A stretch of DNA of 64,000 nt. Source: Gammaproteobacteria bacterium (GTDB lineage Bacteria; Pseudomonadota; Gammaproteobacteria; SZUA-229). The notes beneath the pieces were generated by a model. That model was not told where the DNA came from, ran no database searches, and saw only the letters and a program-made list of their open reading frames with translations. Made by a program: the position numbers and the translations under genes. The stretch is from assembly GCA_015488885.1 (NCBI GenBank), contig WFMW01000017.1, positions 17,626-81,625 of the forward strand, in the 5' to 3' direction. Below, in pieces: positions 8,299 to 18,745 of the stretch (position 1 is its first letter; every line of letters begins with the position of its first letter).

Positions 8299-9870
8299 TT
8301 AATGTCTAAAATGACGCATGCCGGTGAAAATCATAGCCATGTTGTATTCATCAGCAGCACGGATAACTTCTTCATCGCGGATGGAACCACCTGGTTGTAT
8401 TACGGCAACAATGCCGACTTTATGTGCTGCATCAATGCCATCGCGAAAGGGGAAAAAAGCATCGGATGCCATTACCGAACCAGTGACCTCCAGTTTTGCA
8501 TGTTCGGCTTTAATGCCAGCTATGCGGGCGCTGTTAATACGGCTCATCTGTCCTGCGCCAACGCCAATTGTCATAGCATTTTTACCATAAACAATGGCAT
8601 TGGATTTTACGAATTTAGCAATTTTCCAGCTGAACAGTAAATCGTTCATTTCCTGTTCATTTGGCTGACGTTGAGTAACAATGTTTAATTGATGATAAAG
8701 TTCAAGGTCGGCATCCTGTACCAGTAAACCACCATTGACACGTTTGAAATCCAGGCGGGGTAAGGTCTTCCGCCATTGTCCGCATTCAAGCAGGCGCACA
8801 TTTTTTTTGCCAGCAATAATATCAATCGCGCTCTGGCTCACTGTCGGGGCGATAATAACTTCGACAAACTGTCTGTCAACAATTGCTGCCGCCGTTTTGC
8901 CATCGAGTTCACGGTTAAAGGCGATTATGCCGCCGAACGCCGATTCTGGATCAGTGCTGTAAGCCGCATTATAAGCATCAAAAATAGTATCACGAACAGA
9001 TACACCACAGGGATTGGCATGTTTGACAATAACGCAGGCAGGTTGCTCAAATTGTTTAACACATTCGAGGGCGGCATCGGTATCGCCGATATTATTGTAG
9101 GAAAGTTCTTTACCCTGAATCTGTCTGGCAGTGGCAATACAGGAATCAGTGGGTTTCTTCTCGGTGTAAAAAGCGGCATTTTGATGCGGATTTTCACCAT
9201 AGCGCATTGCCTGGGTGCGGTTGAACTGTAAATTTATGGTGCGCGGGAAGTTGTCTTTGCTGCCATCAGCATGAAGTCGTCCCAGGTAGTTTGCAATCAT
9301 GCCATCGTAGGCGGCGGTATGTTCAAAGGCTTTGACCGCAAGGTCAAAACGTCTTGCTGGACTAACGCTGCCATTATTGGCTGACATATCAGTAATAATG
9401 TGCGGATAGTCGGCTGGATCGACGACTATGGTGACAAAAGCATGGTTCTTTGCACTGGCACGTACCATGGCCGGCCCACCAATATCAATATTTTCGATGG
9501 CATCGTCAAAACTGCAATTTTCTCTGGCAATGGTTGCTTCAAACGGGTACAGATTAACCACAACAAGATCAATTGGGGTGATTTTGCTGGCTTTCATTAC
9601 TTCATCATCGATGCCCCGACGGCCTAAAATTCCGCCATGAATTTTAGGGTGCAGGGTTTTAACGCGGCCATCCATGATTTCAGGAAAACCGGTATGGCTG
9701 GAAACTTCGGTGACGGGTATATGGTTATCCTGCAAGGTTTTGGCGGTGCCGCCCGTTGACAGGATTTCGATACCCTGTTGATGTAGGCTGCTGGCGAAAT
9801 CTATAATACCAGATTTATCGGATACACTAATAAGCGCACGCCGAATCGGGTGCTGCGGTGAGTCTGTCAT
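8299..9870 (-). CDS. purH: Bifunctional AICAR formyltransferase / IMP cyclohydrolase
   Basis: Catalyses the last two steps of de novo IMP synthesis. The N-terminal MGS-like cyclohydrolase domain shows SVSDKSGI and STGGTAKTL. The C-terminal transformylase domain contains [18 protein letters not shown] and the closing [14 protein letters not shown]. The 523 residues equal the usual length. It lies 50 nt downstream of fis in a prmA-dusB-fis-purH order common in gammaproteobacteria. No PurR operator was seen. Confidence 0.97.
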   Translation of the reverse strand: MTDSPQHPIRRALISVSDKSGIIDFASSLHQQGIEILSTGGTAKTLQDNHIPVTEVSSHTGFPEIMDGRVKTLHPKIHGGILGRRGIDDEVMKASKITPIDLVVVNLYPFEATIARENCSFDDAIENIDIGGPAMVRASAKNHAFVTIVVDPADYPHIITDMSANNGSVSPARRFDLAVKAFEHTAAYDGMIANYLGRLHADGSKDNFPRTINLQFNRTQAMRYGENPHQNAAFYTEKKPTDSCIATARQIQGKELSYNNIGDTDAALECVKQFEQPACVIVKHANPCGVSVRDTIFDAYNAAYSTDPESAFGGIIAFNRELDGKTAAAIVDRQFVEVIIAPTVSQSAIDIIAGKKNVRLLECGQWRKTLPRLDFKRVNGGLLVQDADLELYHQLNIVTQRQPNEQEMNDLLFSWKIAKFVKSNAIVYGKNAMTIGVGAGQMSRINSARIAGIKAEHAKLEVTGSVMASDAFFPFRDGIDAAHKVGIVAVIQPGGSIRDEEVIRAADEYNMAMIFTGMRHFRH

Positions 9871-9920
9871 GATCTTTCCTGTGCGTGTTGGTGCCTGTGT
9901 TAATGACGGCTGGATAAGAA

Positions 9921-10208
9921 TTATTTATGTAAATGATAGGTGCGTAATTTTTTACGCAGGGTGCCTCGATTGAGGCCCAGAAACTCGGCCGCTTTAGACT
10001 GATTACCTTTGGTATGTTCCAATATGGCTTCAAATAGAGGTTGTTCTATCTGTTTTAATACAAGCTCGTACATATTGGTTGGCTGATTACCTTCAAGTTC
10101 ATAAAGATAGCGCCGGATGGAATGTTTTACAGCCTGGCTAAGTTGAGATATTTTCTCACTGGCAGGTTCGTTGAGATGACGGGTAATGTCTGGATTTTGT
10201 GCGTTCAT
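9921..10208 (-). CDS. fis: DNA-binding protein Fis
   Basis: Nucleoid-associated regulator that bends DNA and activates stable-RNA promoters. The 95 residues end in the characteristic helix-turn-helix [20 protein letters not shown]. The N-terminal dimerisation region is more diverged than in enteric Fis. It lies 60 nt downstream of dusB, the same pairing as in Escherichia coli. Confidence 0.95.
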   Translation of the reverse strand: MNAQNPDITRHLNEPASEKISQLSQAVKHSIRRYLYELEGNQPTNMYELVLKQIEQPLFEAILEHTKGNQSKAAEFLGLNRGTLRKKLRTYHLHK

Positions 10209-10268
10209 GTTACTTTTTTATTATTAAGTTTCCGGGTAACTACTCAGCGGCAATCTGAGCAGTTACGA

Positions 10269-11309
10269 CTAATGTTGACTACTTACTGGGTAGCTACCTT
10301 TCTGGTTGGTTTTATGCCTGATTTCATAAAGTGATGGCTGAGTGAATGGCTTCTGAGCAAAAAAATCACTGATCAGTTGTTGCTGTGTTTCAGCATCTTC
10401 AATAGTATTAATTTGCTGTCTAAAAACTTCAGCGTTCATCTGGTTTTTACAGTACCACGCAATATGTTTACGAGCAATGCGTACACCGGCTATTTCACCA
10501 TAAAAATTATATAGGTTTTTCAGGTGTTCTAGCAAGACTAAAATAATTTTGTCATTCGATGGCGGTGTAAGTGGGGTGCTATATTGAAGAAAATGGCGAA
10601 TTTGCTGAAATATCCACGGATTACCCTGCGCTGCACGGCCGATCATTAAACCATCGGCATCGGTGTAATCCAGAACCTGGCGGGCTTTTTCTGCATTATT
10701 TATATCACCGTTAGCGATCACCGGTAGCCTGGTACGGGTTTTTACCGTTGCGATGGTGTCATATTCTGCTTCACCACTAAAGCCGCAGCCACGGGTTCGT
10801 CCATGAATGGTGAGTGACTGAACGCCACTGTTTTCAGCAATATGGGCAATGTTTACCGCGTTTTTGCTGGTCTTATCCCAACCAGTACGTATTTTTAGCG
10901 TAACCGGTACAGTGACTGCATTTACCACGGCTTCAAGAATCCGTGCAACCAGTAATTCGTTTTTCATCAATGCTGAACCAGCCTGAACATGACAGACTTT
11001 TTTTGCAGGGCAGCCCATATTTATATCAATAATATGGGCTCCATGGTTTGCATTAAAGCGGGCAGCTGCTGCCATTTGTAGCGGGTCGGTGCCGACAATC
11101 TGTACACTACATGGGGTTTGTTCATCAGTATGATTGAGGCGTAAACGCGTTTTTCTGGAGTGCCAGAGATGTTGTTGTGCACTGACCATTTCGCCGATAC
11201 AAAGATCGGCACCAAGTTGAGTGCACAGCTTGCGAAACGGATGATCTGTTACCCCGGCCATGGGGGCAAGGATAAGTGGTGTGTCGAATGAGTAAGGACC
11301 TATATTCAT
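10269..11309 (-). CDS. dusB: tRNA-dihydrouridine synthase B
   Basis: FMN enzyme that reduces specific uridines in the D-loop of tRNA. Visible motifs are LAPMAGVTDHPFRKL near the start, DINMGCPAKKV with the catalytic cysteine region, TLKIRTGW and the FMN-phosphate motif ANGDI. I chose ATG 11309 (MNIGPYSF) because it aligns with the E. coli DusB N-terminus. It also follows the upstream stop codon by one base. An in-frame ATG at 11330 would add seven residues. No clear ribosome site exists for either, suggesting translational coupling. Confidence 0.95.
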   Translation of the reverse strand: MNIGPYSFDTPLILAPMAGVTDHPFRKLCTQLGADLCIGEMVSAQQHLWHSRKTRLRLNHTDEQTPCSVQIVGTDPLQMAAAARFNANHGAHIIDINMGCPAKKVCHVQAGSALMKNELLVARILEAVVNAVTVPVTLKIRTGWDKTSKNAVNIAHIAENSGVQSLTIHGRTRGCGFSGEAEYDTIATVKTRTRLPVIANGDINNAEKARQVLDYTDADGLMIGRAAQGNPWIFQQIRHFLQYSTPLTPPSNDKIILVLLEHLKNLYNFYGEIAGVRIARKHIAWYCKNQMNAEVFRQQINTIEDAETQQQLISDFFAQKPFTQPSLYEIRHKTNQKGSYPVSSQH

Positions 11310-11310
11310 T

Positions 11311-12243
11311 TTAGATAAAATTAAACTCATACGTCATGGCCGATTTACCGGGGTCATAGAGTTCCATGCTAAAACGCTTTGCCTGTTCAGGGGGAAGCAA
11401 GTGTTGCTGGTTTGCGGGGGTATGCAGGTATTCTTCAGGTTTAAACCGGCGTGCGGCAACGATTTTGCCACGAATATTGGAAAAATCAATTTGCATTACC
11501 GGCCATGGCTGGGCAAAAGCGGCATGATTGATCAGCGTCACAGAAACCATTAATGCATGTTGTTGACCGGGGCTGCTGACTATTTTACGGCTTAGCAATT
11601 TGATCTTTGATGGGTCGTGCAGTCCAGCGAGCTCACAATTAACATGCTGGCAGATACGTTTTACCCAGGGCTGTGCCTGTGGCAGTTGTATCAGTTGATT
11701 GCGGTTAAACCAGAGGTATTCACCCATGAGTGTAATAAACAGTAACAAAATACCACAACTCCATAACAGACTGCTGAACATGGAAGTTGAATGAGGATTG
11801 CTTATTTTGCGTAGTTTATCTGGAACAATTAAACGGTTGCTGTTGCCAGACAGGTCTTCGTCGTCGGTATTAAATAGATCGAATTCTGAGCCTGTATCCA
11901 GGTTGTATTGATCATCCTCTGCGGGTGTTGCAGTAATGACTTCGATATGATCAGGCTGGCTGGTGACGGGGGTGTCAATATTGTTGTGATCAGCCATGGG
12001 TTGAGCACCGGACACGCTATCGGTTGCCTCAATCGTTATACCCTGATTATTATCGTGGGGACGATGTGTTTGCGGGTTATCCAGAGCATTAAAGATTTCG
12101 TCACAAACACCACAGCGAACCATGCCATCAGCCATAGTCAGCTGTGTTTGAGTCAGGTGGAACTGTGTTTTACAGGAAGGGCACTGGGTTTGCATGGGTG
12201 AGTTGTCAGTTATGGGTGATCCGTGAGCGTTGTGGTTGTGCAT
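11311..12243 (-). CDS. Zinc-ribbon membrane protein with DUF3426-like domain
   Basis: The N-terminus carries a MJ0042-type zinc finger with CPSC (21-24) and CGVC (44-47). A long acidic linker leads to one transmembrane helix (about 155-178), then a C-terminal extracytoplasmic DUF3426 region. The function of the family is unknown. It is commonly encoded between prmA and dusB in proteobacteria, as here. Translation may start at residue 17 (ATG 12195), directly before the zinc finger. Confidence 0.85.
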   Translation of the reverse strand: MHNHNAHGSPITDNSPMQTQCPSCKTQFHLTQTQLTMADGMVRCGVCDEIFNALDNPQTHRPHDNNQGITIEATDSVSGAQPMADHNNIDTPVTSQPDHIEVITATPAEDDQYNLDTGSEFDLFNTDDEDLSGNSNRLIVPDKLRKISNPHSTSMFSSLLWSCGILLLFITLMGEYLWFNRNQLIQLPQAQPWVKRICQHVNCELAGLHDPSKIKLLSRKIVSSPGQQHALMVSVTLINHAAFAQPWPVMQIDFSNIRGKIVAARRFKPEEYLHTPANQQHLLPPEQAKRFSMELYDPGKSAMTYEFNFI

Positions 12244-12279
12244 AATCCAGGATAATAGTTGTATTTTATATTATTCGGG

Positions 12280-13179
12280 CTAACGACGGATACCGTGTAA
12301 TAAAACCCAGTCACCGTCTGCTACCGCTGTGTCGAGAGTGAAAAATTGACGGTAGGTCAGAGCGACTTTTTCCGCCTGTTCCTGAAGGATGCCCGATAGC
12401 ACAATATCACCGCCAGTACGACAGTGGCTGGCAAGTTGTGGCGCCAGTTTTATCAGTGGTTCACTGAGGATGTTTGCCATAACAATATCATATAGGGTAT
12501 TGTGGTGGTGTTGCTGGTAGTTATCTGGCAGAAACACAAAGGTATTAGATTTAACCTGATTGGCGTTGGCATTATCGGTGGTTGCCTGTAGTGCCTGGGG
12601 GTCAATATCTATGCAGTCAACTTGAGGTAAACCCAGTAACCTGGCGGCAATGGCGAGAATGCCGGAACCACAGCCAAAATCGAGCAGGTTTTGTTGTTGT
12701 GTAATATTTGCGTCCAGCCAGCGCAGGCATAATGCCGTGGTTGGATGGGTGCCGGTGCCGAATGCCAGCCCGGGATCGAGACGTAAATTAACCGCATTGG
12801 GATCAGGTGGGTCAAGATGCCAGGGGCAGACCCAGAGACGTTGACCAAATGACATTGGTCGGTAGTTATCCATCCATATGCGAGTCCAGTTCTGATCAGC
12901 AAGGACTTTATGGTTAATTTCGAGGTCTATATTCCGGGCGTTTGTTTGCAATGTCTGACGGATGTGGGTTATTGTAGCATCGGTATTAATGTTGTCAGCA
13001 AACAGGCCAGTGAGAATGGCCTTATCCCACATGGGAGTCTGACCGGGTTCGGGTTCCAGTATAGGTTGATCCGCAGCATCACTTAGGGTAACAGTTTGCG
13101 CACCACAGGCAAATAGCGTATTTTCGGCTATTTCAATAGATGTTTTATCGGTGGTAACAGATATCTGTATCCAGCTCAT
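12280..13179 (-). CDS. prmA: Ribosomal protein L11 methyltransferase
   Basis: SAM-dependent enzyme that trimethylates ribosomal protein L11. The SAM-binding motif LDFGCGSG (166-173) is preceded by the substrate-domain landmark DPGLAFGTGTHPTT (about 135-148). NILSEPL represents the family's catalytic N-loop. The 299 residues are normal. It heads the minus-strand prmA to purH block, and 139 nt separate it from the divergent gene at 13319. Confidence 0.96.
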   Translation of the reverse strand: MSWIQISVTTDKTSIEIAENTLFACGAQTVTLSDAADQPILEPEPGQTPMWDKAILTGLFADNINTDATITHIRQTLQTNARNIDLEINHKVLADQNWTRIWMDNYRPMSFGQRLWVCPWHLDPPDPNAVNLRLDPGLAFGTGTHPTTALCLRWLDANITQQQNLLDFGCGSGILAIAARLLGLPQVDCIDIDPQALQATTDNANANQVKSNTFVFLPDNYQQHHHNTLYDIVMANILSEPLIKLAPQLASHCRTGGDIVLSGILQEQAEKVALTYRQFFTLDTAVADGDWVLLHGIRR

Positions 13180-13318
13180 GATTTGGGTAAAGTATCAGTG
13201 ATGATAGAGAAAGTTGGCATTGAAACCATAGTTTAGCAAAATGTTATTATGCAGATGTAGAAGTTTGTTCTCAAATGATAACAGAAAAAAATTTATCAGG
13301 CGTTTGAGGTTGTAGCTT

Positions 13319-13792
13319 ATGGACCAGGAAAAATTTGATAATGCAGTACAGGCAATGAAATCACAGGATTATCTTGCTGCGGAGCGTTTGTTTTCTAAAA
13401 TACATGAAGATCTTGACACCTCTGCCGAGCAGTATAATCTGCTGGCTTCCTGGCTTGGTCTGGCGCGGGTATTAAATGGCGATGAGGAGGGTAAATTGCT
13501 GTGTCGGGATGCTGCTGGCCATGAAATCAATAATGGCGTGGTGTTTTTAAATCTTGCGGCTGCGGAGTGGGTATCGGAGAATCGTAAACGTACCATAGAT
13601 GCGATTCGTCGAGGTAAAAAAGTCGATGCGGATAATGAACGGCTTAAGCATGCCTGTGAATTATTTGATTGCCGTAAACGTTGCTGTTTTAATTTTCTGC
13701 CTCGTGGACACTGGTTTAATCGTCTGGTTGGGCGTCTGCGACGGCGTCCGGCTGAGCCGATAAGTGTACACCAGTTGCTGTTTGGTAAATAA
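13319..13792 (+). CDS. Small TPR-like protein of unknown function
   Basis: 157 residues, with no signal peptide or transmembrane segment. The N-terminal two thirds looks helical with TPR-like spacing (DNAVQAMKSQDYLAAERLFSKI and later AADNERL-type helices). The C-terminus is strongly basic, with CRKRCC and RLRRRP. I do not recognise a named family. The gene stands alone between prmA (divergent) and rnpB, whose promoter begins within about 25 nt of its stop. The start is supported by the purine-rich sequence before ATG 13319. Confidence 0.7.
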   Translation: MDQEKFDNAVQAMKSQDYLAAERLFSKIHEDLDTSAEQYNLLASWLGLARVLNGDEEGKLLCRDAAGHEINNGVVFLNLAAAEWVSENRKRTIDAIRRGKKVDADNERLKHACELFDCRKRCCFNFLPRGHWFNRLVGRLRRRPAEPISVHQLLFGK

Positions 13793-13815
13793 CTTTCGTG
13801 GCGCTCCAGTTACCA

Positions 13816-13824
13816 TGATATAGT
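13816..13824 (+). promoter_or_regulatory. Extended -10 promoter of rnpB
   Basis: TGATATAGT at 13816-13824 is an extended -10 element, placing transcription start at about 13831-13832. This coincides with the 5' end of the folded RNase P RNA. The -35 region is poor, as is common for extended -10 promoters. Confidence 0.65.
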
Positions 13825-13831
13825 TATGCAT

Positions 13832-14214
13832 GGGAGCTGGCCAGGCAATCGCGCCGGATAAGGTTTATACCGATATTATTATCGATGAGTCTTTGTCCGG
13901 GGAGGAAAGTCCGGGCTCCGCAGGACAGAGTGCCAGGTAACGCCTGGGAGGCGAAAGCCTACGGAAAGTGCCGCAGAAAATATACCGCCTGCCGGTTGAA
14001 CCCGCAGGTAAGGGTGAAATGGTGCGGTAAGAGCGCACCGCGCAACGGGTAATCGTTGTGGCAGGGTAAACCCCACTCGGAGCAAGACCAAATAGGGGAA
14101 CATTATGCGTGGTCCGCGCTGTTCCCGGGTAGGTCGCTTGAGGTGCATGGTGACATGTTATCCAGATGAATGATTGCCCACGACAGAACCCGGCTTACCG
14201 GTCGGCTCCCTTTT
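13832..14214 (+). ncRNA. rnpB: RNase P RNA, bacterial type A
   Basis: Catalytic RNA that removes 5' leaders from pre-tRNAs. The ends pair as helix P1 (GGGAGCTGGCC with GGTCGGCTCCC). The conserved core is present: GGGGAGGAAAGTCCGGGCTCC near 13899, AGGGTGAAATGGTGCGGTAAGAGC near 14010, and the 3' strand ACGACAGAACCCGGCTTA near 14180. Length of about 380 nt and the helix pattern match type A. Short T runs follow P1, but no separate terminator hairpin is evident. Confidence 0.97.
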
Positions 14215-14285
14215 ATTGCTATCTTCCCTTTTTAGTGCTTCCCGGTCGTTGGTCAATCATGACCTGTTCCAGGTATCCCTGACCG

Positions 14286-14702
14286 TCAGCTTAGTAACAA
14301 TGTGACTTTGTGTAAATCATTAGCATCGCGGTAATAGGCCTGTATATCAATAACACCTTTGGTATCCAGTGATGTAATCAGATAATAACATTGATCCTGT
14401 GGGAAGCGGTTATCGTTGATCTTGGCCGTGCTGCTGTTTTTTTCCGCCGAAAATACCCAGGCAAGCAGGGTCTGGTGTTTTTCTGCCAGGTCGGTGTGTA
14501 ATAATTTGAAAGCAGCGTTATCGGTTGTAAAACAGCCTGTTGCAGCTGTGCTGGCAGGTAATGGCTGGAAAAATAAGTGCTGGTTTTTATCCTGGCTAAT
14601 CAGGCCGCATGTCTGCTGTTGTTCATGGTGCTGGGCATGGGTAATGATTTTATTGACCAGTGGGCGGGGTAAGGACAGTGTTGTGGTTTTTGTTGTGGCC
14701 AT
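14286..14702 (-). CDS. Degenerate JAMM/MPN-fold protein linked to MoeB
   Basis: The 138 residues align by eye with bacterial Mov34/MPN (M67-like) peptidases. LPRPLVNKIITHAQ matches the first helix, and TCGLIS (31-36) matches the CGLL strand. LLAWVFSAEKNSSTAKIND (79-97) sits where the zinc motif HxH...SxxD should be. Both histidines are lost (FSA at 84-86) and the catalytic glutamate is absent, so peptidase activity is unlikely. It overlaps the moeB stop by one base (TAATG), which implies co-translation. The fold assignment is inference. Confidence 0.75.
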   Translation of the reverse strand: MATTKTTTLSLPRPLVNKIITHAQHHEQQQTCGLISQDKNQHLFFQPLPASTAATGCFTTDNAAFKLLHTDLAEKHQTLLAWVFSAEKNSSTAKINDNRFPQDQCYYLITSLDTKGVIDIQAYYRDANDLHKVTLLLS

Positions 14703-15481
14703 TATTCATTGTCTCCACGGTGTCTGCACACAGGACAGTTCGGATCCTTTTTTAATTTAAGTGTCCGCCATTGCATGCTCATTGCATCAAATAACAGCAG
14801 TTGGCCCTGAAGTGTGTTACCGATGCCGGTTAAAAGTTTTATTGCCTCCAGCGCCTGCATACTACCTAAAATTCCGACCACGGGTGCCAGAATACCATTA
14901 GCGCTGCAGGTGGTGTCGGTTTCACCTTGTTGCGGGTACAGACAGGCATAACAGGGGCAATCCTTATTACGGTTGTCAAATACGCTTATCTGTCCTTCAA
15001 ACCGAATGGCAGCGGCGGAAATCAGCGGTATTTTCTGTTGTACGCAGACTTCATTTATCGCAAAACGGGAAGCAAAGTTGTCGGTGCCATCGAGGACACA
15101 GCTGGCCGTTGAAAACAGGGTGGTCAGTTGTGCCGGGTTCAGGTTTTCATTGATGGTATGAACTTTAATTAATGGATTAAGCGCCAGTAAACGCTCGCGT
15201 GCCGAGTCAACTTTATTTTGCCCGATACTCTCACTACTATGAATAATCTGGCGCTGTAGGTTGCTGTTTTCAACACGATCATAATCCACCAGAGTAAGTT
15301 GACCTACGCCTGCCGCCGCCAGGTAAAAAGCCGACGGGCTACCCAGCCCACCAAGTCCCATGATGACAGCGTGTGACTGTGATAGTTTTTGTTGTGCTTC
15401 AATACCAAATTGTGGCAGCATAATTTGTCGGCTATAGCGTAATAGCTGGTCATCGTCCAGATTGTCGAGCGCTGATGTCAT
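14702..15481 (-). CDS. moeB: MoeB/ThiF/HesA-family adenylyltransferase
   Basis: E1-like enzyme that adenylates the C-terminal glycine of a ubiquitin-like sulfur carrier (MoaD or ThiS). The nucleotide-binding motif GLGGLGS (42-48), the DxxN-type VDYDRVENSNLQRQ and the adenylate site LDGTDNF are intact. Zinc cysteines are visible in CPCYAC and CPVC. The 259 residues are normal. Its start overlaps the prmC stop (ATGA). Whether it serves molybdopterin or thiamine synthesis cannot be decided here. Confidence 0.9.
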   Translation of the reverse strand: MTSALDNLDDDQLLRYSRQIMLPQFGIEAQQKLSQSHAVIMGLGGLGSPSAFYLAAAGVGQLTLVDYDRVENSNLQRQIIHSSESIGQNKVDSARERLLALNPLIKVHTINENLNPAQLTTLFSTASCVLDGTDNFASRFAINEVCVQQKIPLISAAAIRFEGQISVFDNRNKDCPCYACLYPQQGETDTTCSANGILAPVVGILGSMQALEAIKLLTGIGNTLQGQLLLFDAMSMQWRTLKLKKDPNCPVCRHRGDNE

Positions 15482-16347
15482 GACATTGCTGATGGTGTGT
15501 TGGTGTACCCGGTACTTACTCTGCTGTGGCCGGATAAATCTTTTAACTGGCTTATATCTCGATAGTTATTTTTGATCAAACAGTTTAAAACAGCCTGTTG
15601 CTGATTATAACCGTGTTCAATAATAAGCAGGCCGCCGGGTTTCAGGTAACGGGATGCATGCTGGCATAAATAGCTTATATCATCCATCCCTTCAGCGCCC
15701 GACCTTAATGCGTTATCAGGTTCAAACTGTATATCTCCCTGTTTGAGATGTGGATCCTGATCGGCGATATACGGTGGGTTGCTGGCGATAATGTCATAGC
15801 ATTCACCTTCGAGCGGGTTGAACCAGTGACCGGATAAAAAACGGATATTGTTTAACTGGTATTGTCTGGCATTATGCCGGGCGATGTTCAGGCTGGCCGC
15901 AGAAATATCGGTTGCAGTAATTTTCCAGCCAGCTTGCTCAGATGCCAGTGCAATAGCAATGGCGCCGCTGCCAGTACCAAGGTCAGCAAGTTTGAGTGTG
16001 TCATGGTGAGCAAATTTTTTTAGAATGGTTTCCACCAGTAATTCAGTCTCCGGGCGTGGTATCAGGGTCGCGGGGCTAACCTTTAAATCCAGCGACCAGA
16101 ATTCCTTGTGCCCGGTGAGGTAGGCGACCGGATAAGCTTGTTGGCGTTGTTTAATCAGGTTGAGAAAGGTTTTTTGCTGGTTGCTATTGAGTGTCTGCTC
16201 CGGCCAGGCCATGAGTCTGGCCGTGTTGCAGTTGAGAACATGGCAGAGTAGAACCTGTGCATCCAGTTTTGTGGTACTCGGTATTGCCCCCTGTGGTGCT
16301 GATTCAAGTTGTCGGTATGCCTGTGCCAGGATTTCCTTTATGGTCAT
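15478..16347 (-). CDS. prmC: Release factor glutamine methyltransferase
   Basis: Methylates the glutamine of the GGQ motif of release factors RF1 and RF2. The SAM motif is LADLGTGSGAIAIALA (about 117-132) and the substrate motif is SNPPYIA (about 184-190). The N-terminal helical domain is complete over 289 residues. It is encoded 17 nt downstream of prfA, the gene for its substrate, in the conserved hemA-prfA-prmC-moeB order. Confidence 0.96.
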   Translation of the reverse strand: MTIKEILAQAYRQLESAPQGAIPSTTKLDAQVLLCHVLNCNTARLMAWPEQTLNSNQQKTFLNLIKQRQQAYPVAYLTGHKEFWSLDLKVSPATLIPRPETELLVETILKKFAHHDTLKLADLGTGSGAIAIALASEQAGWKITATDISAASLNIARHNARQYQLNNIRFLSGHWFNPLEGECYDIIASNPPYIADQDPHLKQGDIQFEPDNALRSGAEGMDDISYLCQHASRYLKPGGLLIIEHGYNQQQAVLNCLIKNNYRDISQLKDLSGHSRVSTGYTNTPSAMS

Positions 16348-16364
16348 GCTTTGCCCGGAGCTGG

Positions 16365-17453
16365 TCAGTAATCGTTTGCCAGTGAAGCCAGTTGTTCTGT
16401 CTGGTATTCATTAATAAGTGGCTCAATAACCTGATCAAGTTCACCCTGCATAAACTCATCCAGTTTATACAGGGTAAGATTAATGCGATGGTCGGTGATG
16501 CGACCCTGTGGGTAATTATAGGTGCGAATACGCTCAGAACGGTCGCCGCTGCCAACCAGGCTTTTGCGTGTTTGTGCCTGCTCGGCTTGTTGCTTTTCAC
16601 GTCTGGCATCCATAATCCTTGCCTGTAATAAAGACATGGCTCGGGCTTTATTTTTATGCTGTGAGCGTTCGTCCTGGCATTCCACCACTGTACCGGTAGG
16701 GATGTGGGTGAGGCGCACCGCAGAATCAGTTTTATTGACATGCTGGCCGCCTGCACCAGACGCACGGTAAGTGTCAATACGCAGGTCAGCTGGATTAATT
16801 TCAATTTGTGCAACATCGGCCACTTCTGGCATCACGGCAACCGTGGCAGCCGAAGTATGTACGCGTCCCTGAGATTCTGTTTCTGGTACACGTTGTACGC
16901 GGTGTGCACCAGACTCAAATTTAAGTTTTGAATAGGCGCCGTGACCAATAATACGAGCGATGATTTCCCGATAACCGCCATGCTCTCCCTGATTTGAGTT
17001 AATAATTTCAATCTGCCAGCGGCGTAGTTCAGCATAGCGTGAATACATGCGAAACAGGTCACCGGCAAAAATAGCGGCTTCGTCACCACCGGTGCCAGCA
17101 CGAATTTCCAGAAAGATATTGCTGTCATCATTGGGGTCTTTGGGTAGCAACAGTTTTTGCAATGTCAGCGTTAGTGTCTCGGCCTGTTGTTTTGCCTGTT
17201 TATATTCATCAACGGCCATTTCACGAATTTCTGCATCTTCGTCCTGGCACATTTCATTAGCGTTTTTAATCTCCGCCTGTGACTGATTGTATTGCTGGAA
17301 GCAGTTGACGACCGGTTCCAGCTGGGCATATTCACGTGACAGTTCGCGAAACTGGTTCTGATCGCTAATCACACCCGGGTCGGCCAGTAAACCGGCAATT
17401 TCTTCATGTCTGTCAACCAGGCTATGCAGTTTGTTGGCGATAGATGGATTCAC
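16365..17453 (-). CDS. prfA: Peptide chain release factor 1
   Basis: Recognises UAA and UAG stop codons and triggers peptide release. The GGQ motif is present in [16 protein letters not shown] (about 227-242), and [16 protein letters not shown] precedes it. The codon-recognition PxT motif occurs in [14 protein letters not shown] context. The 362 residues are normal. The start codon overlaps the hemA stop as ATGA, which indicates translational coupling. Confidence 0.97.
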   Translation of the reverse strand: MNPSIANKLHSLVDRHEEIAGLLADPGVISDQNQFRELSREYAQLEPVVNCFQQYNQSQAEIKNANEMCQDEDAEIREMAVDEYKQAKQQAETLTLTLQKLLLPKDPNDDSNIFLEIRAGTGGDEAAIFAGDLFRMYSRYAELRRWQIEIINSNQGEHGGYREIIARIIGHGAYSKLKFESGAHRVQRVPETESQGRVHTSAATVAVMPEVADVAQIEINPADLRIDTYRASGAGGQHVNKTDSAVRLTHIPTGTVVECQDERSQHKNKARAMSLLQARIMDARREKQQAEQAQTRKSLVGSGDRSERIRTYNYPQGRITDHRINLTLYKLDEFMQGELDQVIEPLINEYQTEQLASLANDY

Positions 17454-18745
17454 GTTTTATCTTCTCCAGCGCTTTTTTCTTCCTGCTCAGGCTGTATCAG
17501 CAGATCATAGGCAATATCAAAAAATTCATGATGGTTGTCCTGGCTTGCCTGGCGGAGCCGAGTACAGGGTTGATGGAGAAATTTATTAGTGAGAGTGTGA
17601 CTGAGAAATTCCAGTGCTTTTTCTGCATCCTGCCCATTGTGTAGTTGTCTTTTTGCCTTGGCCAGCACCTCTTGACTGATTTGCTGGGTATGCTGACGGA
17701 TTTCTGCAATGACATCAACCGCGTTTAATGAACGTTGCCATTGCAGGAAAGCGTCAAGCTGATTTTCAATGATTTCACGTGCCTGTTCGGCAGCCTGTTC
17801 GCGTGACGCCATATTTTGTTGAATCACCGATTCGAGATCGTCGATGCTGTACAGATAGACGTCATCCAGCTCACTTACTTCGGCCTCAACATCACGTGGT
17901 ACAGCCAGATCAACCATAAATATCGGGTTGTGTTTACGTTGTTTTAATGCACGTTCAACAGTGCCTTTACCGAGAATGGGTAATGGGCTGGCGGTAGAGG
18001 CAATGACAATATCGCAGCGCTGTAAATGTTCGCCAATATGCTGCAGGCCGATAGCTTCACCATTAAATTCATCAGCCAGCCGTTGGGCGCGTTCGATACT
18101 GCGGTTGGCTATAATAATCTGTTGAATACCCTGAGTGCTGAGATGGCGCGCAGTAAGTTCAATGGTTTCACCAGCACCAATCAGCATGACCGTGGAGTTG
18201 CTTAAATCACCAAAAATCTGTTTTGCCAGACTAACAGCGGCAAAGGCAACAGAAACCGGATTACTGCCGATATCTGTATTAGTGCGTACCTGTTTGGAAA
18301 CGGCGAAGGCGCGCTCGCATAATTTTCCCAGCAAGCGTCCCAGAGTGCCGTGTTCGTTGGCCAGCGCGTAGGCATTTTTCATCTGGCCGACAATCTGCGG
18401 TTCGCCCAGTACCATGGAATCCAGACCACTGGCAACTTCCATGGCATGACGAATGGTATCCTCATGATTATGCAGGTATATGTGATTGTTGAATTGTTCA
18501 CTGTGCATACCCTGAAATTTACTGAACCATTCAATCAGTTGCTGGTCATTATGGGGCGATGAATCGCTTACTACGCAGTACAGTTCGGTACGATTGCAGG
18601 TAGACAGGATTGCCGCCTCTTCAACAGAAGGCAGGTTTTTCAGGCTTTGCAAAGCTTCGGGCAGGGATTGTGGCGTAAACGCAAGCTGTTCACGTAATGC
18701 AAGCGGGGCAGTTTTATGATTCAGGCCTAACGTTATCAGGGGCAT
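17450..18745 (-). CDS. hemA: Glutamyl-tRNA reductase
   Basis: First committed enzyme of C5-pathway haem synthesis. It reduces glutamyl-tRNA(Glu) to glutamate-1-semialdehyde with NADPH. The catalytic cysteine is in [10 protein letters not shown] (C50), the GLNHKTAP N-terminus is intact, and the NADPH domain shows [15 protein letters not shown]. The 431 residues are typical. It heads the minus-strand operon hemA-prfA-prmC-moeB. Its product feeds hemN and hemJ, also in the window. Confidence 0.97.
   Translation of the reverse strand: MPLITLGLNHKTAPLALREQLAFTPQSLPEALQSLKNLPSVEEAAILSTCNRTELYCVVSDSSPHNDQQLIEWFSKFQGMHSEQFNNHIYLHNHEDTIRHAMEVASGLDSMVLGEPQIVGQMKNAYALANEHGTLGRLLGKLCERAFAVSKQVRTNTDIGSNPVSVAFAAVSLAKQIFGDLSNSTVMLIGAGETIELTARHLSTQGIQQIIIANRSIERAQRLADEFNGEAIGLQHIGEHLQRCDIVIASTASPLPILGKGTVERALKQRKHNPIFMVDLAVPRDVEAEVSELDDVYLYSIDDLESVIQQNMASREQAAEQAREIIENQLDAFLQWQRSLNAVDVIAEIRQHTQQISQEVLAKAKRQLHNGQDAEKALEFLSHTLTNKFLHQPCTRLRQASQDNHHEFFDIAYDLLIQPEQEEKSAGEDKT

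Noticed and set aside
13879..14148. Open frame of 89 codons on the minus strand
   Set aside because: It lies entirely inside the conserved core of RNase P RNA and is antisense to it; its existence follows from the RNA's composition.
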